Assembly: GCA_040779335.1 (NCBI GenBank)
Contig: JBFONV010000001.1
Coordinates: 186,001-250,000, forward strand
Origin: JBFONV01 sp040779335
GTDB lineage: Bacteria > Pseudomonadota > Gammaproteobacteria > Enterobacterales > Alteromonadaceae
Reading direction: 5' to 3'
Length of the DNA stretch: 64,000 nucleotides
Part shown: in pieces, positions 18,140-28,033 of the stretch
Numbering within the stretch: position 1 is the stretch's first letter
How the letters are laid out: every line of letters begins with the position of its first letter
Made by a program: the position numbers and the translations under genes
The notes under the pieces: generated by a model
Databases searched by the model: none
Seen by the model: only the letters and a program-made list of their open reading frames with translations
What the model was told of the DNA's origin: nothing

Positions 18140-19402
18140 TTGGACGCATTTAAAATTATAGGTGGGCAACCACTTAATGGTGAAGTCACCATCTCTGGCG
18201 CTAAAAATGCCGCATTACCGATTTTGATGGCAACTTTGCTTTCAAAAACACCGATCACTATTACTAATGTTCCTAGACTAAATGACATTGAAACAACGAT
18301 TAAATTATTAAGTCAATTAGGGGCAAAAGTTGAATGGCAAGCAGATAATGAAGTATTGATTGATGCTAGTGAAATTGAGCACTGCCGTGCATCTTACGAG
18401 CTAGTAAAAACGATGCGTGCTTCAATTTTGGTGTTAGGCCCTTTACTTGCTCGATTTGGTCACGCCGAGGTTTCTTTGCCTGGTGGCTGTGCTATCGGTG
18501 CTAGACCTGTTAATTTACATATTCATGGTTTGAAATTAATGGGCGCAGATATCGACGTGGAAAACGGCTATATCAATGCACGTAATAACGGTCGCTTAAT
18601 GGGCGCCACTATTTTTATGGATACGGTAAGTGTTACTGGCACTGAAAATTTAATGATGGCGGCGGCATTGGCCGAAGGCGTAACTACCATCGAAAACGCG
18701 GCGCGAGAACCTGAAATTGTTGATTTAGCGAATTGCTTGAACGCTATGGGCGCAAAAGTCTCTGGTGCAGGCACGGATACGTTAACGATTGAAGGGGTGG
18801 AAAGCCTATCTGGAAATCACTATCGAGTCATGCCAGATCGTATAGAAACAGGGACCTTTTTAGTTGCTGCAGCAGTAACTCAGGGTAACGTAAAATGTTT
18901 AAATACGGATCCAAGCACCTTAGATGCCGTGCTGAGCAAACTGCAAGAGGCTGGTGCTGAAGTTACTACGGGTGACGACTGGATCGCTTTAAAAATGACT
19001 ACTCGTCCTAAAGCGGTCAATGTGCGCACCGCGCCACATCCAGCTTTTCCGACCGACATGCAAGCGCAATTTGTTGCGTTGAATGCCATTGCCGAGGGAA
19101 CAGCAACGACGACAGAAACTATTTTTGAAAATCGTTTTATGCATGTACCCGAACTACAACGGATGGGCGCTGACATCGCGCTTGAAGGTAATACTGCAAT
19201 TACCAAAGGCGTAGAGCAATTAAATGGTGCTCAGGTAATGGCCACGGATTTACGTGCGTCTGCCAGTTTGGTGATTGCGGGGCTTGTGGCGAATACTGAA
19301 ACACAAGTTGATCGCATTTACCATATTGATCGGGGCTATCAGCATATTGAAGATAAGCTCAGTGCACTTGGCGCCAATATTATTCGTATTCAGTCACATT
19401 AA
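18140..19402 (+). CDS. murA: UDP-N-acetylglucosamine 1-carboxyvinyltransferase MurA
   Basis: 420 residues, full length for MurA, using a TTG start at 18140 that gives the expected MDAFKIIGG-type N-terminus. The catalytic Cys117 is in LPGGCAIGARP, so the enzyme should be fosfomycin-sensitive in type. It transfers enolpyruvate from PEP to UDP-GlcNAc, the first committed step of peptidoglycan synthesis. The rare start codon and poor ribosome-binding site suggest modest translation. A strong terminator follows. Confidence 0.97.
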   Translation: MDAFKIIGGQPLNGEVTISGAKNAALPILMATLLSKTPITITNVPRLNDIETTIKLLSQLGAKVEWQADNEVLIDASEIEHCRASYELVKTMRASILVLGPLLARFGHAEVSLPGGCAIGARPVNLHIHGLKLMGADIDVENGYINARNNGRLMGATIFMDTVSVTGTENLMMAAALAEGVTTIENAAREPEIVDLANCLNAMGAKVSGAGTDTLTIEGVESLSGNHYRVMPDRIETGTFLVAAAVTQGNVKCLNTDPSTLDAVLSKLQEAGAEVTTGDDWIALKMTTRPKAVNVRTAPHPAFPTDMQAQFVALNAIAEGTATTTETIFENRFMHVPELQRMGADIALEGNTAITKGVEQLNGAQVMATDLRASASLVIAGLVANTETQVDRIYHIDRGYQHIEDKLSALGANIIRIQSH

Positions 19403-19425
19403 TAAATCTGCATATTCTTAAGAAT

Positions 19426-19456
19426 AAAAAATCCCGCTAATGCGGGATTTTTTTTT
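19426..19456. terminator. Bidirectional intrinsic terminator murA / degS
   Basis: A 7-bp GC-rich stem (19431-19437 with 19442-19448, 4-nt loop) is flanked by an A-run on the left and nine Ts on the right. It can terminate murA on the plus strand and degS on the minus strand. Confidence 0.9.
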
Positions 19457-19469
19457 GATTATTCGAGTG

Positions 19470-20573
19470 TTATTTTTTTTCTACTATGGTCACTGGCACA
19501 TCAATGTGCTGTTGCTGGCGGTAAATTTTAAAAGTAATGGTCGTGTTTGGTCGGGTATCAGCAACAATATCCAGCGCTTGAGTAATACTCGTGATTGGCA
19601 CCTCACCAATTTGCAAGATTATATCACCTGGTTTTAGGCCAGCGGCAAGTGCTGGGCTATTTTCAGCTATCTGATCGATTACAATTCCTTTAACGTTGCT
19701 TAAATATCTAGGTGTTGACGTGATACCGAGCCAACCCCTAATAACGCGACCATTTTCAATGATTTTCTGCATAACTTTATAAGCGAGATGATAAGGAACG
19801 GCAAATGATATTCCCTGAATATCAAATTGAGGATTAATTTCAGTAAATTGCCTTGAGTTAATACCGATCAGTTCTCCATTCGTATTGACCAGCGCCCCTC
19901 CTGAATTTCCCTTATTAATGGCGGCGTCAATTTGTAAAAACTCTAAATAACTTGTGCTACTTAAACCGGCTCTACCTGTCGCACTGATAATACCTTGGGT
20001 AACAGTTTGCCCTAAATTAAGCGGGTTACCGATGGCTAAAACTACATCACCAGCCAGTGGGATTTGCTCACTGTTTTGCGGAATTACCGGTAAATTAGAG
20101 CCATTCACTTTTAACACAGCTAAATCGGTATAGATGTCAAAGCCAATAAGTTCAGCGGCATATTGGCGACCATTTTGCAGCAAAACTTCAATAAGATCAC
20201 CGTCTTGTACTACGTGAAAGTTAGTGAGTATATACCCACCACTATCCATGATCACTCCTGAGCCCAATTGTTTTAGCTGGCGATTGTTACGTCCGTATTT
20301 TGGATTGTTTTGAATTTCACTGGAATAGATATTAACCACTGCAGGGCCTGCTGTATTAACTGCCTTTGCATAGGAGAGTGGTTCTTGCCTTTGCGTTGTG
20401 GATTGGAAAATATTCCACGTTGATAGTTCATGATCTCTTAATTCAGGGATGAGTAATAGTAAGACAACAGCCAACATCACACCATAACTGGCTGAGCGAA
20501 TAACATATTTCAAAAAGGTAATAATTTTCAAGAGACTATTTAATTTCCATTGGTTTTCAGGGAAGCGTAGCAC
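19470..20573 (-). CDS. degS: Membrane-anchored serine endoprotease DegS
   Basis: 367 residues. An N-terminal membrane anchor (about 24-44) is followed by a trypsin-like protease with the triad visible in LTNFHVV (His), TDLAVLKV (Asp) and GNSGGALV (Ser), and a single PDZ domain (about 260-350). DegS senses misfolded porins and makes the first cut in RseA, releasing sigma-E. It lies directly downstream of degQ but is separated from it by a terminator, so it probably has its own promoter. Confidence 0.94.
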   Translation of the reverse strand: MLRFPENQWKLNSLLKIITFLKYVIRSASYGVMLAVVLLLLIPELRDHELSTWNIFQSTTQRQEPLSYAKAVNTAGPAVVNIYSSEIQNNPKYGRNNRQLKQLGSGVIMDSGGYILTNFHVVQDGDLIEVLLQNGRQYAAELIGFDIYTDLAVLKVNGSNLPVIPQNSEQIPLAGDVVLAIGNPLNLGQTVTQGIISATGRAGLSSTSYLEFLQIDAAINKGNSGGALVNTNGELIGINSRQFTEINPQFDIQGISFAVPYHLAYKVMQKIIENGRVIRGWLGITSTPRYLSNVKGIVIDQIAENSPALAAGLKPGDIILQIGEVPITSITQALDIVADTRPNTTITFKIYRQQQHIDVPVTIVEKK

Positions 20574-20612
20574 AAAATTATGTCAGGGATAACATAGTGT
20601 TGGTTTTTGATA

Positions 20613-20640
20613 TAAAAAAAGCCCGCAGAGCGGGCTTTTA
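20613..20640 (-). terminator. Intrinsic terminator after degQ
   Basis: A 7-bp GC-rich stem (20620-20626 with 20630-20636, 3-nt loop) is followed on the minus strand by a run of seven Ts. It sits 20 bases after the degQ stop. Confidence 0.88.
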
Positions 20641-20659
20641 TCAAGATATTGGTTAAATG

Positions 20660-22018
20660 CTAGCGGATCATCAAATACAAATTACTGTTGCCACGTTTAA
20701 CATTTAACGCGAAAACACCTTTATGATCTTTTAAGAAGCTTCGTAACTCACCGATATTACGTATTCTCTGACGATTAACACCGGTGATAATGTCATTCGC
20801 CTTCAAGCCGATAATTGCCGCTGGGCTACCATCTTCTATATCGGTAATGCTAATACCTTCCCCTTGCAGATCATTTTCCAGCTCAGCACCATCAAGCATT
20901 GGATGTATGCTTGAAGCTTCGACATTCGCTAGTTCTGACTTCTTCAAGGTTACGCTAAAGTTTTTCTCATCACCATTGCGAATAATGGTTAATTTAATGG
21001 TTTTACCTGCCCCGATAGAGCCAATTTTTCCTCTCAATTCACTGAACGATTTTACCGCTTTACCGTTCACTTTAGTGATAACATCACCGGCTTTTATACC
21101 TGCTTCTTCGGCAGCAGAGCCAGGGGATACTTGTTCGATAAAACCACCTTGACTGGTTTTAAGCTCCATCGCTTTAGCTATTTCACCATTAACGCTGCGG
21201 CCAGAGACACCTAATACGCCGCGACGTACTTCACCAAATTCTATAATTTGTTTAACAAGGTTGTTTACCATGTTGCTTGGGATGGCAAAACCAATTCCGA
21301 CATTACCACCGTTTGGCCCTAATATTGCTGTGTTAATACCGATTAATTCACCGCGCAAGTTAACTAATGCACCACCTGAATTACCACTATTTATCGCAGC
21401 ATCGGTTTGAATGAAATCTTCATAACTTTCGATATTCAAACCACTACGCCCCAAGGCACTAACAATACCGGAAGTAACTGTTTGACCTAAGCCAAACGGG
21501 CTACCGATCGCAACGGCAAAATCGCCAACACGTAGACTGTCTGAATCTGAAATCTTAATTTCGTTCAAGTCATCGGCATCAATTTGTAGTAAAGCGATAT
21601 CACTTGCTTCATCTGAGCCGAGTTTTTTCGCTTCAATTTGACGACCATCTTTGAGCGTAACAACAATTTCGTCGGCTTGGTCAATAACATGATTATTAGT
21701 GACGATATAACCTTCGTTAGCATTAATAATAACCCCTGAGCCTAAACCTCGAAAAGGACGTTGTTGAGGTTGCTGCTGTCGTTGTCTAGGATTGCCAAAG
21801 AAAAACTTAAATGCGTCAGGCACTTTTTGTTCAATTTCATGAGTGCCCTTGACGGCAATACTGACTACCGCTGGGGTTGCATGTTCAAGCATAGGCGCAA
21901 GACTCGGCATGGTTTGGCCATTAACCGCTAAAGGTAAATTTGCGTACGTTGGCATGCTTGATAAAGCAAAGGTACTCGATAACAAAGCTGCGCTGACTAA
22001 AACAGACAATTTTTTCAT
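20660..22018 (-). CDS. degQ: Periplasmic serine protease/chaperone, Do family (DegQ/DegP)
   Basis: 452 residues: a signal peptide (to about residue 26, TYANL), protease domain with triad His in VTNNHVID, Asp in SDIALLQID and Ser in GNSGGALV, then two PDZ domains (about 260-350 and 365-450). It degrades or refolds damaged periplasmic proteins as a caged oligomer. The short LA loop (Gln-rich, about 75-85) and pairing with degS favour DegQ over DegP, but the family is shared and the name is a judgement. Confidence 0.92.
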   Translation of the reverse strand: MKKLSVLVSAALLSSTFALSSMPTYANLPLAVNGQTMPSLAPMLEHATPAVVSIAVKGTHEIEQKVPDAFKFFFGNPRQRQQQPQQRPFRGLGSGVIINANEGYIVTNNHVIDQADEIVVTLKDGRQIEAKKLGSDEASDIALLQIDADDLNEIKISDSDSLRVGDFAVAIGSPFGLGQTVTSGIVSALGRSGLNIESYEDFIQTDAAINSGNSGGALVNLRGELIGINTAILGPNGGNVGIGFAIPSNMVNNLVKQIIEFGEVRRGVLGVSGRSVNGEIAKAMELKTSQGGFIEQVSPGSAAEEAGIKAGDVITKVNGKAVKSFSELRGKIGSIGAGKTIKLTIIRNGDEKNFSVTLKKSELANVEASSIHPMLDGAELENDLQGEGISITDIEDGSPAAIIGLKANDIITGVNRQRIRNIGELRSFLKDHKGVFALNVKRGNSNLYLMIR

Positions 22019-22138
22019 ACTTAATAATACTCCTTCAATTATTTGAATAAAATTAAATTACTGACGAACAGTTTGTTTTAATTAAATTGGGATTATGTTT
22101 TCTACCCCATTAAAGACTTTGCTGCCTCAATTAAGTTC

Positions 22139-22603
22139 CTAACTTGACTCTTCACTATTTGTAACACCATGTTTCTTATCTGCAAAAAGACCACTAGGGT
22201 TACCTGAATAGTCAAGAGGCGGCTCACTTAATGATTCTCTTGCTGAATCAGCGCGTTTTTGATGCCTAAGTTTAACGGTTTGAGCCAATTGTTCCTGAGT
22301 TTCTTTAGAGAAAAAAGGCATAGCGGTAGCTTCAGTTGTTGTTGCTTGCTGAAGTAACTTAGTGCTTTCTGCCATTTGCGCCATTGCTGTTTGACAGGTG
22401 TTGTTCATTTTCTCTAACAATTGCGCAGAACTGTCTAAATGTTCGGCAACATCTTGTTTATATTGTGCCAGCGCCGCTTCGCTGCGCGTAGCTTGTTCTT
22501 CTAATTCGCGTTGCCCTTGTGTCGAGGTGAACAGTGTTCGACCGGCCAAAAAACCTGCCGCGCAACCTACGATGAAAATTATTAAACCTATTACTACACT
22601 CAT
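22139..22603 (-). CDS. zapG: DUF1043 inner-membrane protein ZapG (YhcB)
   Basis: 154 residues: one N-terminal transmembrane helix (about 3-22, with the glycine-rich GCAAGFLAGR), a coiled-coil region (about 30-95) and a disordered C-terminus with PLDYSG and SGLFADKK segments. YhcB/ZapG interacts with divisome and elongasome proteins in E. coli and is needed for envelope integrity. It is upstream of degQ on the same strand and divergent from zapE, a conserved arrangement. Confidence 0.9.
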   Translation of the reverse strand: MSVVIGLIIFIVGCAAGFLAGRTLFTSTQGQRELEEQATRSEAALAQYKQDVAEHLDSSAQLLEKMNNTCQTAMAQMAESTKLLQQATTTEATAMPFFSKETQEQLAQTVKLRHQKRADSARESLSEPPLDYSGNPSGLFADKKHGVTNSEESS

Positions 22604-22804
22604 ATTGAAACACCTTCGTTGTATTCGCAGAAAAAATTAGTGAAAATAGTGGTATAAATCGGATAATTTTCCACTTAATACTCATATTGTCAGTCCGATT
22701 ACTATAATATAGCGCGCCTTAATTTACTTCATTAGTTTGCTTATATACTGAATATGTTTGCAAAATAATTTTTTTCAAGCGCTGAACAATTAAATGGTTG
22801 TTAA

Positions 22805-23920
22805 ATGATTAAACTTTCACCTCTTGATAAGTATAAACGAGATTTAACTCGTGATGATTTTCAATATGACGCTGCCCAAGAGCATGCCGTTAAGCATTTG
22901 CAACGATTATATGAAGACTTGCAAAATAAACCTGTCCCCGTTACAGGTTTCAAGAAAGTGCTTAATCGTTGGAAAAAAGTCTATGCAAAACCTGAATTAA
23001 AGCCTGTAAAAGGTTTGTATTTTTGGGGAGGAGTGGGGCGCGGTAAGACCTACTTGGTGGATACTTTTTATGACGCGTTGCCCATCACCAATAAGATGCG
23101 GGTTCATTTTCATCGTTTTATGCATCGTGTTCACGACGAGCTTAAAACGCTATCAGGAAAGTCAGATCCGCTTAAAATAATTGCTGAGCGCTTTGCTAAA
23201 GAAACTTGCATTATTTGCTTTGATGAATTTTTTGTCTCGGATATCACCGATGCCATGATCTTGGGAACGTTATTTGAGGAACTGTTTGCCCGTAATGTTA
23301 TTTTGGTGGCAACGTCTAATATTATCCCAGATGAACTCTATCGTAATGGTTTGCAACGTGCGCGTTTTTTGCCAGCGATCAAATTAATTAATGAATATAC
23401 TGAAGTGGTCAATGTTGATAGCGGCATCGATTATCGTTTACGTACCTTAGAACAAGCAGAAATTTATCATTTTCCGTTAGATCAACAAGCTCAAGATAAT
23501 TTACAGCACTATTATAATCAACTTTCCTGCGAGCCGGGCAAGCAAGGTGGCGAGATTGAAATTAATCATCGCCAGTTACAGACTGTGCAAGTATCTGAAG
23601 GCGTAGTTCATTTTGAATTTTCTGTGCTCTGTGAGAGTGCGCGGAGTCAAAGTGATTACATGGAATTGAGTCGCTATTACCATACGGTATTATTGGCTAA
23701 TGTCACTCAGATGGATGCGGATAATGACGATACCACCAGACGCTTTATTGCTTTAGTTGATGAATTTTATGAACGAAATGTTAAGTTGATTATTTCGGCC
23801 GAAGTTGCACTAGAGCAATTGTATATCGGCGAACGCTTGAGTTTTGAGTTCAAACGCTGTTTAAGCAGACTGCAAGAAATGCAATCCCATGACTACTTGG
23901 CGAGCAAACATCTACCCTAA
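22805..23920 (+). CDS. zapE: Cell division ATPase ZapE (AFG1 family)
   Basis: 371 residues, AAA-type ATPase with Walker A GGVGRGKT (about 77-84) and Walker B CFDEFFV (about 139-145). ZapE associates with the Z ring and destabilises FtsZ polymers under low-oxygen or high-temperature conditions in E. coli. It stands alone and is closed by a long hairpin terminator. Confidence 0.94.
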   Translation: MIKLSPLDKYKRDLTRDDFQYDAAQEHAVKHLQRLYEDLQNKPVPVTGFKKVLNRWKKVYAKPELKPVKGLYFWGGVGRGKTYLVDTFYDALPITNKMRVHFHRFMHRVHDELKTLSGKSDPLKIIAERFAKETCIICFDEFFVSDITDAMILGTLFEELFARNVILVATSNIIPDELYRNGLQRARFLPAIKLINEYTEVVNVDSGIDYRLRTLEQAEIYHFPLDQQAQDNLQHYYNQLSCEPGKQGGEIEINHRQLQTVQVSEGVVHFEFSVLCESARSQSDYMELSRYYHTVLLANVTQMDADNDDTTRRFIALVDEFYERNVKLIISAEVALEQLYIGERLSFEFKRCLSRLQEMQSHDYLASKHLP

Positions 23921-23927
23921 ATCACCA

Positions 23928-23974
23928 CGAAATGAAGTATTGAATTAAGCATATTTAATACTTCATTTCGTTTT
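23928..23974 (+). terminator. Intrinsic terminator after zapE
   Basis: A perfect 14-bp stem (23928-23941 with 23957-23970) with a 15-nt loop, followed by TTTT, starts 8 bases after the zapE stop codon. Confidence 0.85.
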
Positions 23975-24294
23975 CCTGCCATACGAAGCTTTTATTTAGG
24001 GCGATGGACTTTTGCTGTTAGATAAGTGTCCACTGTTTACCACTATATACATAGCCGATGTGAGTAAATGCAATATATTCGCGGGCAAAATTAACTCAAC
24101 GTAAAAAGATTAAAAAATATACGTGATCTCTCTGACCTTCTTCTGTATAATGCGCGCTCCCTAACGTTACAAACTGCTTGTTATTCCCAAAATAACTAGC
24201 GATAGACTCGATACTCGAAGGGGTAATGGCGTAGTCTTTTAACGGACAATCATAAGATTGTTTTTTCGTAACAATTTAATAATGGGTTTTTTAA
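23975..24294 (+). promoter_or_regulatory. Promoter and long leader of rplM-rpsI
   Basis: A good -10 hexamer TATAAT lies at 24146-24151, with no strong -35, followed by GC-rich TGCGCGC (24151-24157), a discriminator-like sequence typical of stringently controlled ribosomal promoters. The implied 5' leader is about 135 bases. I see no recognised riboswitch. Autoregulation of rplM by L13 is known in E. coli but cannot be shown here. Confidence 0.55.
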
Positions 24295-24723
24295 ATGAAA
24301 ACTTTTGTAGCAAAACCAGAAAGCGTACAACGCGAATGGTTTCTAGTGGACGCTGAGAACAAAACTCTTGGTCGTATCGCTACTGAAATTGCAAGCCGTT
24401 TACGCGGTAAGCATAAACCAGAATATACTCCTCACTGTGATACTGGTGATTACATCGTTGTTATCAACGCTGAGAAAGTACGTGTTACTGGTAATAAAGC
24501 GAAAGGTAAAATTTACTACTCGCATACTGAATTCCCTGGTGGTCTTAAGCAAATTAGCTTTGAAAAGCTAATTGAAAAAGCCCCAGAGCGTGCAATTGAG
24601 TTCGCTGTTAAAGGTATGTTACCTAAAGGTCCTTTAGGTCGTGAAATGTACCGTAAGCTTAAAGTGTATGCTGGTGCTGAGCACAAGCATACTGCACAAC
24701 AACCACAACTTTTGGAGCTGTAA
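24295..24723 (+). CDS. rplM: 50S ribosomal protein L13
   Basis: 142 residues, the standard length, with conserved WFLVDAENKTLGR, GDYIVVINAEKVRVTGNK and MLPKGPLGR segments. It is an early-assembly protein of the large subunit. It is followed after 3 bases by rpsI; the pair is a conserved operon. Confidence 0.99.
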   Translation: MKTFVAKPESVQREWFLVDAENKTLGRIATEIASRLRGKHKPEYTPHCDTGDYIVVINAEKVRVTGNKAKGKIYYSHTEFPGGLKQISFEKLIEKAPERAIEFAVKGMLPKGPLGREMYRKLKVYAGAEHKHTAQQPQLLEL

Positions 24724-24726
24724 GCA

Positions 24727-25119
24727 ATGGCTGATAATCAATATTACGGTACTGGTCGTCGCAAGAGCTCAACTGCTCGTGTGTTCATGAAAGCTGGTAA
24801 CGGTGCAATTACTATTAACAAACGTGACATTACTGAATTTTTTGGTCGTGAAACTGCTCGTATGGTTGTTCGTCAACCATTAGTTTTAACCGAAATGTCA
24901 GAAAAGTTTGACTTTAACATTACCGTAACTGGTGGTGGTATTTCTGGTCAAGCAGGTGCAATTCGTCACGGTATTACTCGTGCATTAATGGAATACGATG
25001 AATCTTTCCGTAGTGAACTACGTAAAGCTGGTTTCGTTACTCGTGATGCGCGTAAAGTTGAACGTAAGAAAGTTGGTTTACATAAAGCACGTAAACGTCC
25101 ACAATTCTCAAAACGTTAA
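24727..25119 (+). CDS. rpsI: 30S ribosomal protein S9
   Basis: 130 residues with the N-terminal YYGTGRRKSSTARV and the basic C-terminal tail ending KKRPQFSKR-like (RKRPQFSKR), which contacts the P-site tRNA. It is co-transcribed with rplM and ends at a strong terminator. Confidence 0.99.
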   Translation: MADNQYYGTGRRKSSTARVFMKAGNGAITINKRDITEFFGRETARMVVRQPLVLTEMSEKFDFNITVTGGGISGQAGAIRHGITRALMEYDESFRSELRKAGFVTRDARKVERKKVGLHKARKRPQFSKR

Positions 25120-25139
25120 TCTTTGTATTATACAAATTC

Positions 25140-25166
25140 AAAAACCGGCTTTATGCCGGTTTTTTT
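25140..25166 (+). terminator. Intrinsic terminator after rpsI
   Basis: A 6-bp GC-rich stem (25144-25149 with 25155-25160, 5-nt loop) is flanked by As and followed by six Ts, 20 bases after rpsI. Confidence 0.92.
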
Positions 25167-25387
25167 ATGTCGAGCCCCTTTTAAGTTTATTCTTTAGTCA
25201 CATTTTGACACTATTTTTCATATTCCCTCTTTCTAAGTCGCGAATTGCCTTGTAAAAAACAGGGTATTTCTTTATGATCTAACAAATTTTTGTCGCTAGT
25301 TTGATCAAGCATATATAAAGCTTTAACTTATTGATGAAAGCAATAAAAATCTGTCTGTTTGAACTGAATCGTAATTGGAGATATTGA

Positions 25388-25978
25388 ATGAGCAATGCGC
25401 CCGTGAATAACGGCCGTCGACGCTTTTTAACCGCAGCTACTTCTGTAGTTGGTGGTGTAGGTGTTGTTGGTGTGGCTGTGCCTTTCATTGGTTCCTGGAA
25501 TCCGAGTGCTCGAGCGAAAGCTGCAGGGGCACCGGTGGAAGTCAATGTAAGTAAAATAGAACCTGGTCAATTAATTCGCGCGGAATGGCGTGGAAAACCT
25601 GTCTATATTGTGCGTCGTACAGAAGAAATGCTTTCTGAATTAGGCAAACATGATGACCAGTTAAAAGATCCAAACTCAGAAGTTCCTCAACAGCCAGAAT
25701 ATGCAACTAATGCACATCGCTCTATCAAGCCTGAATTTTTGGTGGCATTGGGTGTTTGTACCCATTTAGGTTGTGCTCCTACTTATCACAAAGGTGATTT
25801 TGAAGAGATAGTCGAAGGTGTAACAGACGGTTTCTTCTGCCCATGTCACGGGTCTAAATTTGATCTGGCTGGCCGTGTTTTTCAAAGTGTGCCAGCACCA
25901 TCAAATATGATGATTCCTGAGCATTCATTCCCAACAGATGGCACCTTATTGATTGGTGTTGGACAAGGAGAAGCCTAA
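25388..25978 (+). CDS. petA: Ubiquinol-cytochrome c reductase Rieske iron-sulfur subunit
   Basis: 196 residues. A twin-arginine-like N-terminus (NGRRRFLTAA) and a single transmembrane segment (about 16-34) are followed by the Rieske domain with cluster ligands in CTHLGCAP and CPCHGSKFD. It passes electrons from ubiquinol to cytochrome c1 at the periplasmic face of complex III. The stop overlaps the petB start by one base (ATG at 25978). Confidence 0.97.
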   Translation: MSNAPVNNGRRRFLTAATSVVGGVGVVGVAVPFIGSWNPSARAKAAGAPVEVNVSKIEPGQLIRAEWRGKPVYIVRRTEEMLSELGKHDDQLKDPNSEVPQQPEYATNAHRSIKPEFLVALGVCTHLGCAPTYHKGDFEEIVEGVTDGFFCPCHGSKFDLAGRVFQSVPAPSNMMIPEHSFPTDGTLLIGVGQGEA

Positions 25979-27243
25979 TGCTATCAAATTTAATGGCGTG
26001 GATTGAAAAACGCTTACCCTTGATGGATGCGATGAATAAGCATGCTGCTCAATATCCTGCGCCAAAAAACTTTAACTTTTGGTATGTTTTTGGGATTTTG
26101 GCGAGCGTAGTACTAGTTAACCAGTTATTAACAGGTATCTGGTTAACAATGAGCTATGAACCGTCAGGTGAGGGCGCATTTGCTTCAATAGAATATATTA
26201 TGCGTGATGTTGATTACGGTTGGTTGCTACGATATATGCATTCAACTGGAGCCTCAGCATTTTTCGTAGTAGTTTATATGCATATGTTTCGTGGCATGAT
26301 GTATGGTTCATACCAAAAACCTCGTGAATTACTGTGGTTGTTCGGTATGTTCATTTTCCTAGTATTGATGGCTGAAGCATTCATGGGCTACTTGTTACCT
26401 TGGGGTAACATGTCGTATTGGGGAGCGCAGGTAATTATTTCACTCTTTGGTGCCATACCAGTGATTGGTGATGATTTAACGCTTTGGATCCGTGGTGATT
26501 ATGTTATCTCAGGTGCTACATTAAACCGCTTCTTTGCTTTACATGTTGTTGCTATGCCTTTGGTATTAGTAGTGTTAGTTTTCTTACATATTCTTGCGTT
26601 ACATGAAGTAGGTTCAAATAACCCTGAAGGTACTGATATTAAAAAGCCAAAGGGTAGCGTTCCTTTAGAAGAGCAAAGCAAGTTTGAGTTCCATGAGCAA
26701 TATACGAAGAAATACGATATTGTTGATGCAATACCATTTCATCCGTATTACACGGTAAAAGATTTAGTTGCTGTGGTGTTATTTTTGATTGCTTTCTGCT
26801 GGGTCATGTTCTTCGCACCAGAAGGTGGCGGTTACTTTATTGAAGCGCCAAACTTTGAACCTGCTAACGGTTTAAAAACTCCAGAGCATATTGCACCAGT
26901 TTGGTACTTTGGTCCTTTCTATACCATCTTACGTGTTGTCCCTGATAAGTTAATGGGCGCTATTCTAATGTTTGGTGCCATAGTAATGTTATTCTTGTTA
27001 CCTTGGTTTGATCGCGGCGTGGTTAAGTCTATTAAATATCGTTGTACATTACACACCGTTAACTTAATTCAATTTGCTATATGCTTTATCGTATTAGGTG
27101 CTTTAGGTACTTTGCCAGCAACACCTGTTAATAACATGATAGGTACTATTGCTAGTTTTGGTTATTTTGGTTTCTTTGTTGCGCTGTGGGTATACAGTAA
27201 AAACGAGAAAACTAAACCCGTTCCAGAGAGGGTATCAGGATAA
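25978..27243 (+). CDS. petB: Ubiquinol-cytochrome c reductase cytochrome b subunit
   Basis: 421 residues, eight or nine helices. Haem-ligand histidines appear in LRYMHSTGA, VVYMHMFRG, FALHVVAMP and FLHILALHE. The quinol-oxidation-site motif is PVWYF rather than PEWYF, a variant I recall as common in beta- and gammaproteobacteria. It is the core of complex III, overlapping petC by one base. Confidence 0.97.
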   Translation: MLSNLMAWIEKRLPLMDAMNKHAAQYPAPKNFNFWYVFGILASVVLVNQLLTGIWLTMSYEPSGEGAFASIEYIMRDVDYGWLLRYMHSTGASAFFVVVYMHMFRGMMYGSYQKPRELLWLFGMFIFLVLMAEAFMGYLLPWGNMSYWGAQVIISLFGAIPVIGDDLTLWIRGDYVISGATLNRFFALHVVAMPLVLVVLVFLHILALHEVGSNNPEGTDIKKPKGSVPLEEQSKFEFHEQYTKKYDIVDAIPFHPYYTVKDLVAVVLFLIAFCWVMFFAPEGGGYFIEAPNFEPANGLKTPEHIAPVWYFGPFYTILRVVPDKLMGAILMFGAIVMLFLLPWFDRGVVKSIKYRCTLHTVNLIQFAICFIVLGALGTLPATPVNNMIGTIASFGYFGFFVALWVYSKNEKTKPVPERVSG

Positions 27244-27941
27244 TGAAAAAATTTATTTTAGTACTTTTGGCTATGGTACCAATGCTTACTTTAGCCGCTG
27301 GACCTAGTGTACCTTTAGACAAGGCCAATAATGATTTAACTGATAAAGAATCTCTAAAACGAGGTTTCGAATCTTACATTAATTATTGTTTAGGTTGTCA
27401 CACTTTACAGTATCAACGTTATAATCGTACCTTTGCTGATTTAGGTATTACTGATGCGGATGGTGCTGCGAATTATATGTACACGGGAGAAAAAGTTGGT
27501 GATCATATTACCAATGCCATGCCTGCTAAAGAAGCAGCAAAATGGTTTGGTAGTGCGCCACCTGATTTAACATTGGAAGCACGCTTGAGAAGTCCTGATT
27601 GGATTTATACTTACCTGCGTTCATTCTATGTAGATCCAAATCGCCCGTTTGGCACCAACAACAAAATATTTAAAGATGTTGGTATGCCACACGTATTACA
27701 AGGTTTACAAGGTGTTCATTCGGTAGATGAACATGGTAATTTGTTACCTGCAACAGGCGGCAGTATGTCTGAGCAAGAGTATGATGCTTTTGTTCGTGAT
27801 TTAACTAACTTCTTAGAGTATGTCGGTGAACCGAGCAAACTTGAACGTGAGCGCATGGGATTTTGGGTGATCGGATTTTTAGTTATTCTATTTATTTTTT
27901 CTTATTTACTTAAGAAAGAATACTGGAAAGACGTACATTAG
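27243..27941 (+). CDS. petC: Ubiquinol-cytochrome c reductase cytochrome c1 subunit
   Basis: 232 residues: a signal peptide (to about residue 19), the covalent haem motif CLGCH (Cys49, Cys52, His53), a Met ligand candidate in DVGMPHVLQ, and a C-terminal membrane anchor (about 204-223) followed by a basic tail. It completes the petABC operon encoding the aerobic bc1 complex and ends at a terminator. Confidence 0.97.
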   Translation: MKKFILVLLAMVPMLTLAAGPSVPLDKANNDLTDKESLKRGFESYINYCLGCHTLQYQRYNRTFADLGITDADGAANYMYTGEKVGDHITNAMPAKEAAKWFGSAPPDLTLEARLRSPDWIYTYLRSFYVDPNRPFGTNNKIFKDVGMPHVLQGLQGVHSVDEHGNLLPATGGSMSEQEYDAFVRDLTNFLEYVGEPSKLERERMGFWVIGFLVILFIFSYLLKKEYWKDVH

Positions 27942-27979
27942 TATTAGTTATATGAAATAGCGTTAGCTGATTTTGTATT

Positions 27980-28008
27980 GGGGGCAATAGCCCCCTTTGT
28001 TAGTTTTT
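27980..28008 (+). terminator. Intrinsic terminator after petC
   Basis: A 6-bp all-GC stem (27980-27985 with 27990-27995, 4-nt loop) is followed by TTTGTTAGTTTTT. It lies just upstream of sspA. Confidence 0.8.
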
Positions 28009-28033
28009 AATTGAAAGATTTTTTGGAGGCAAT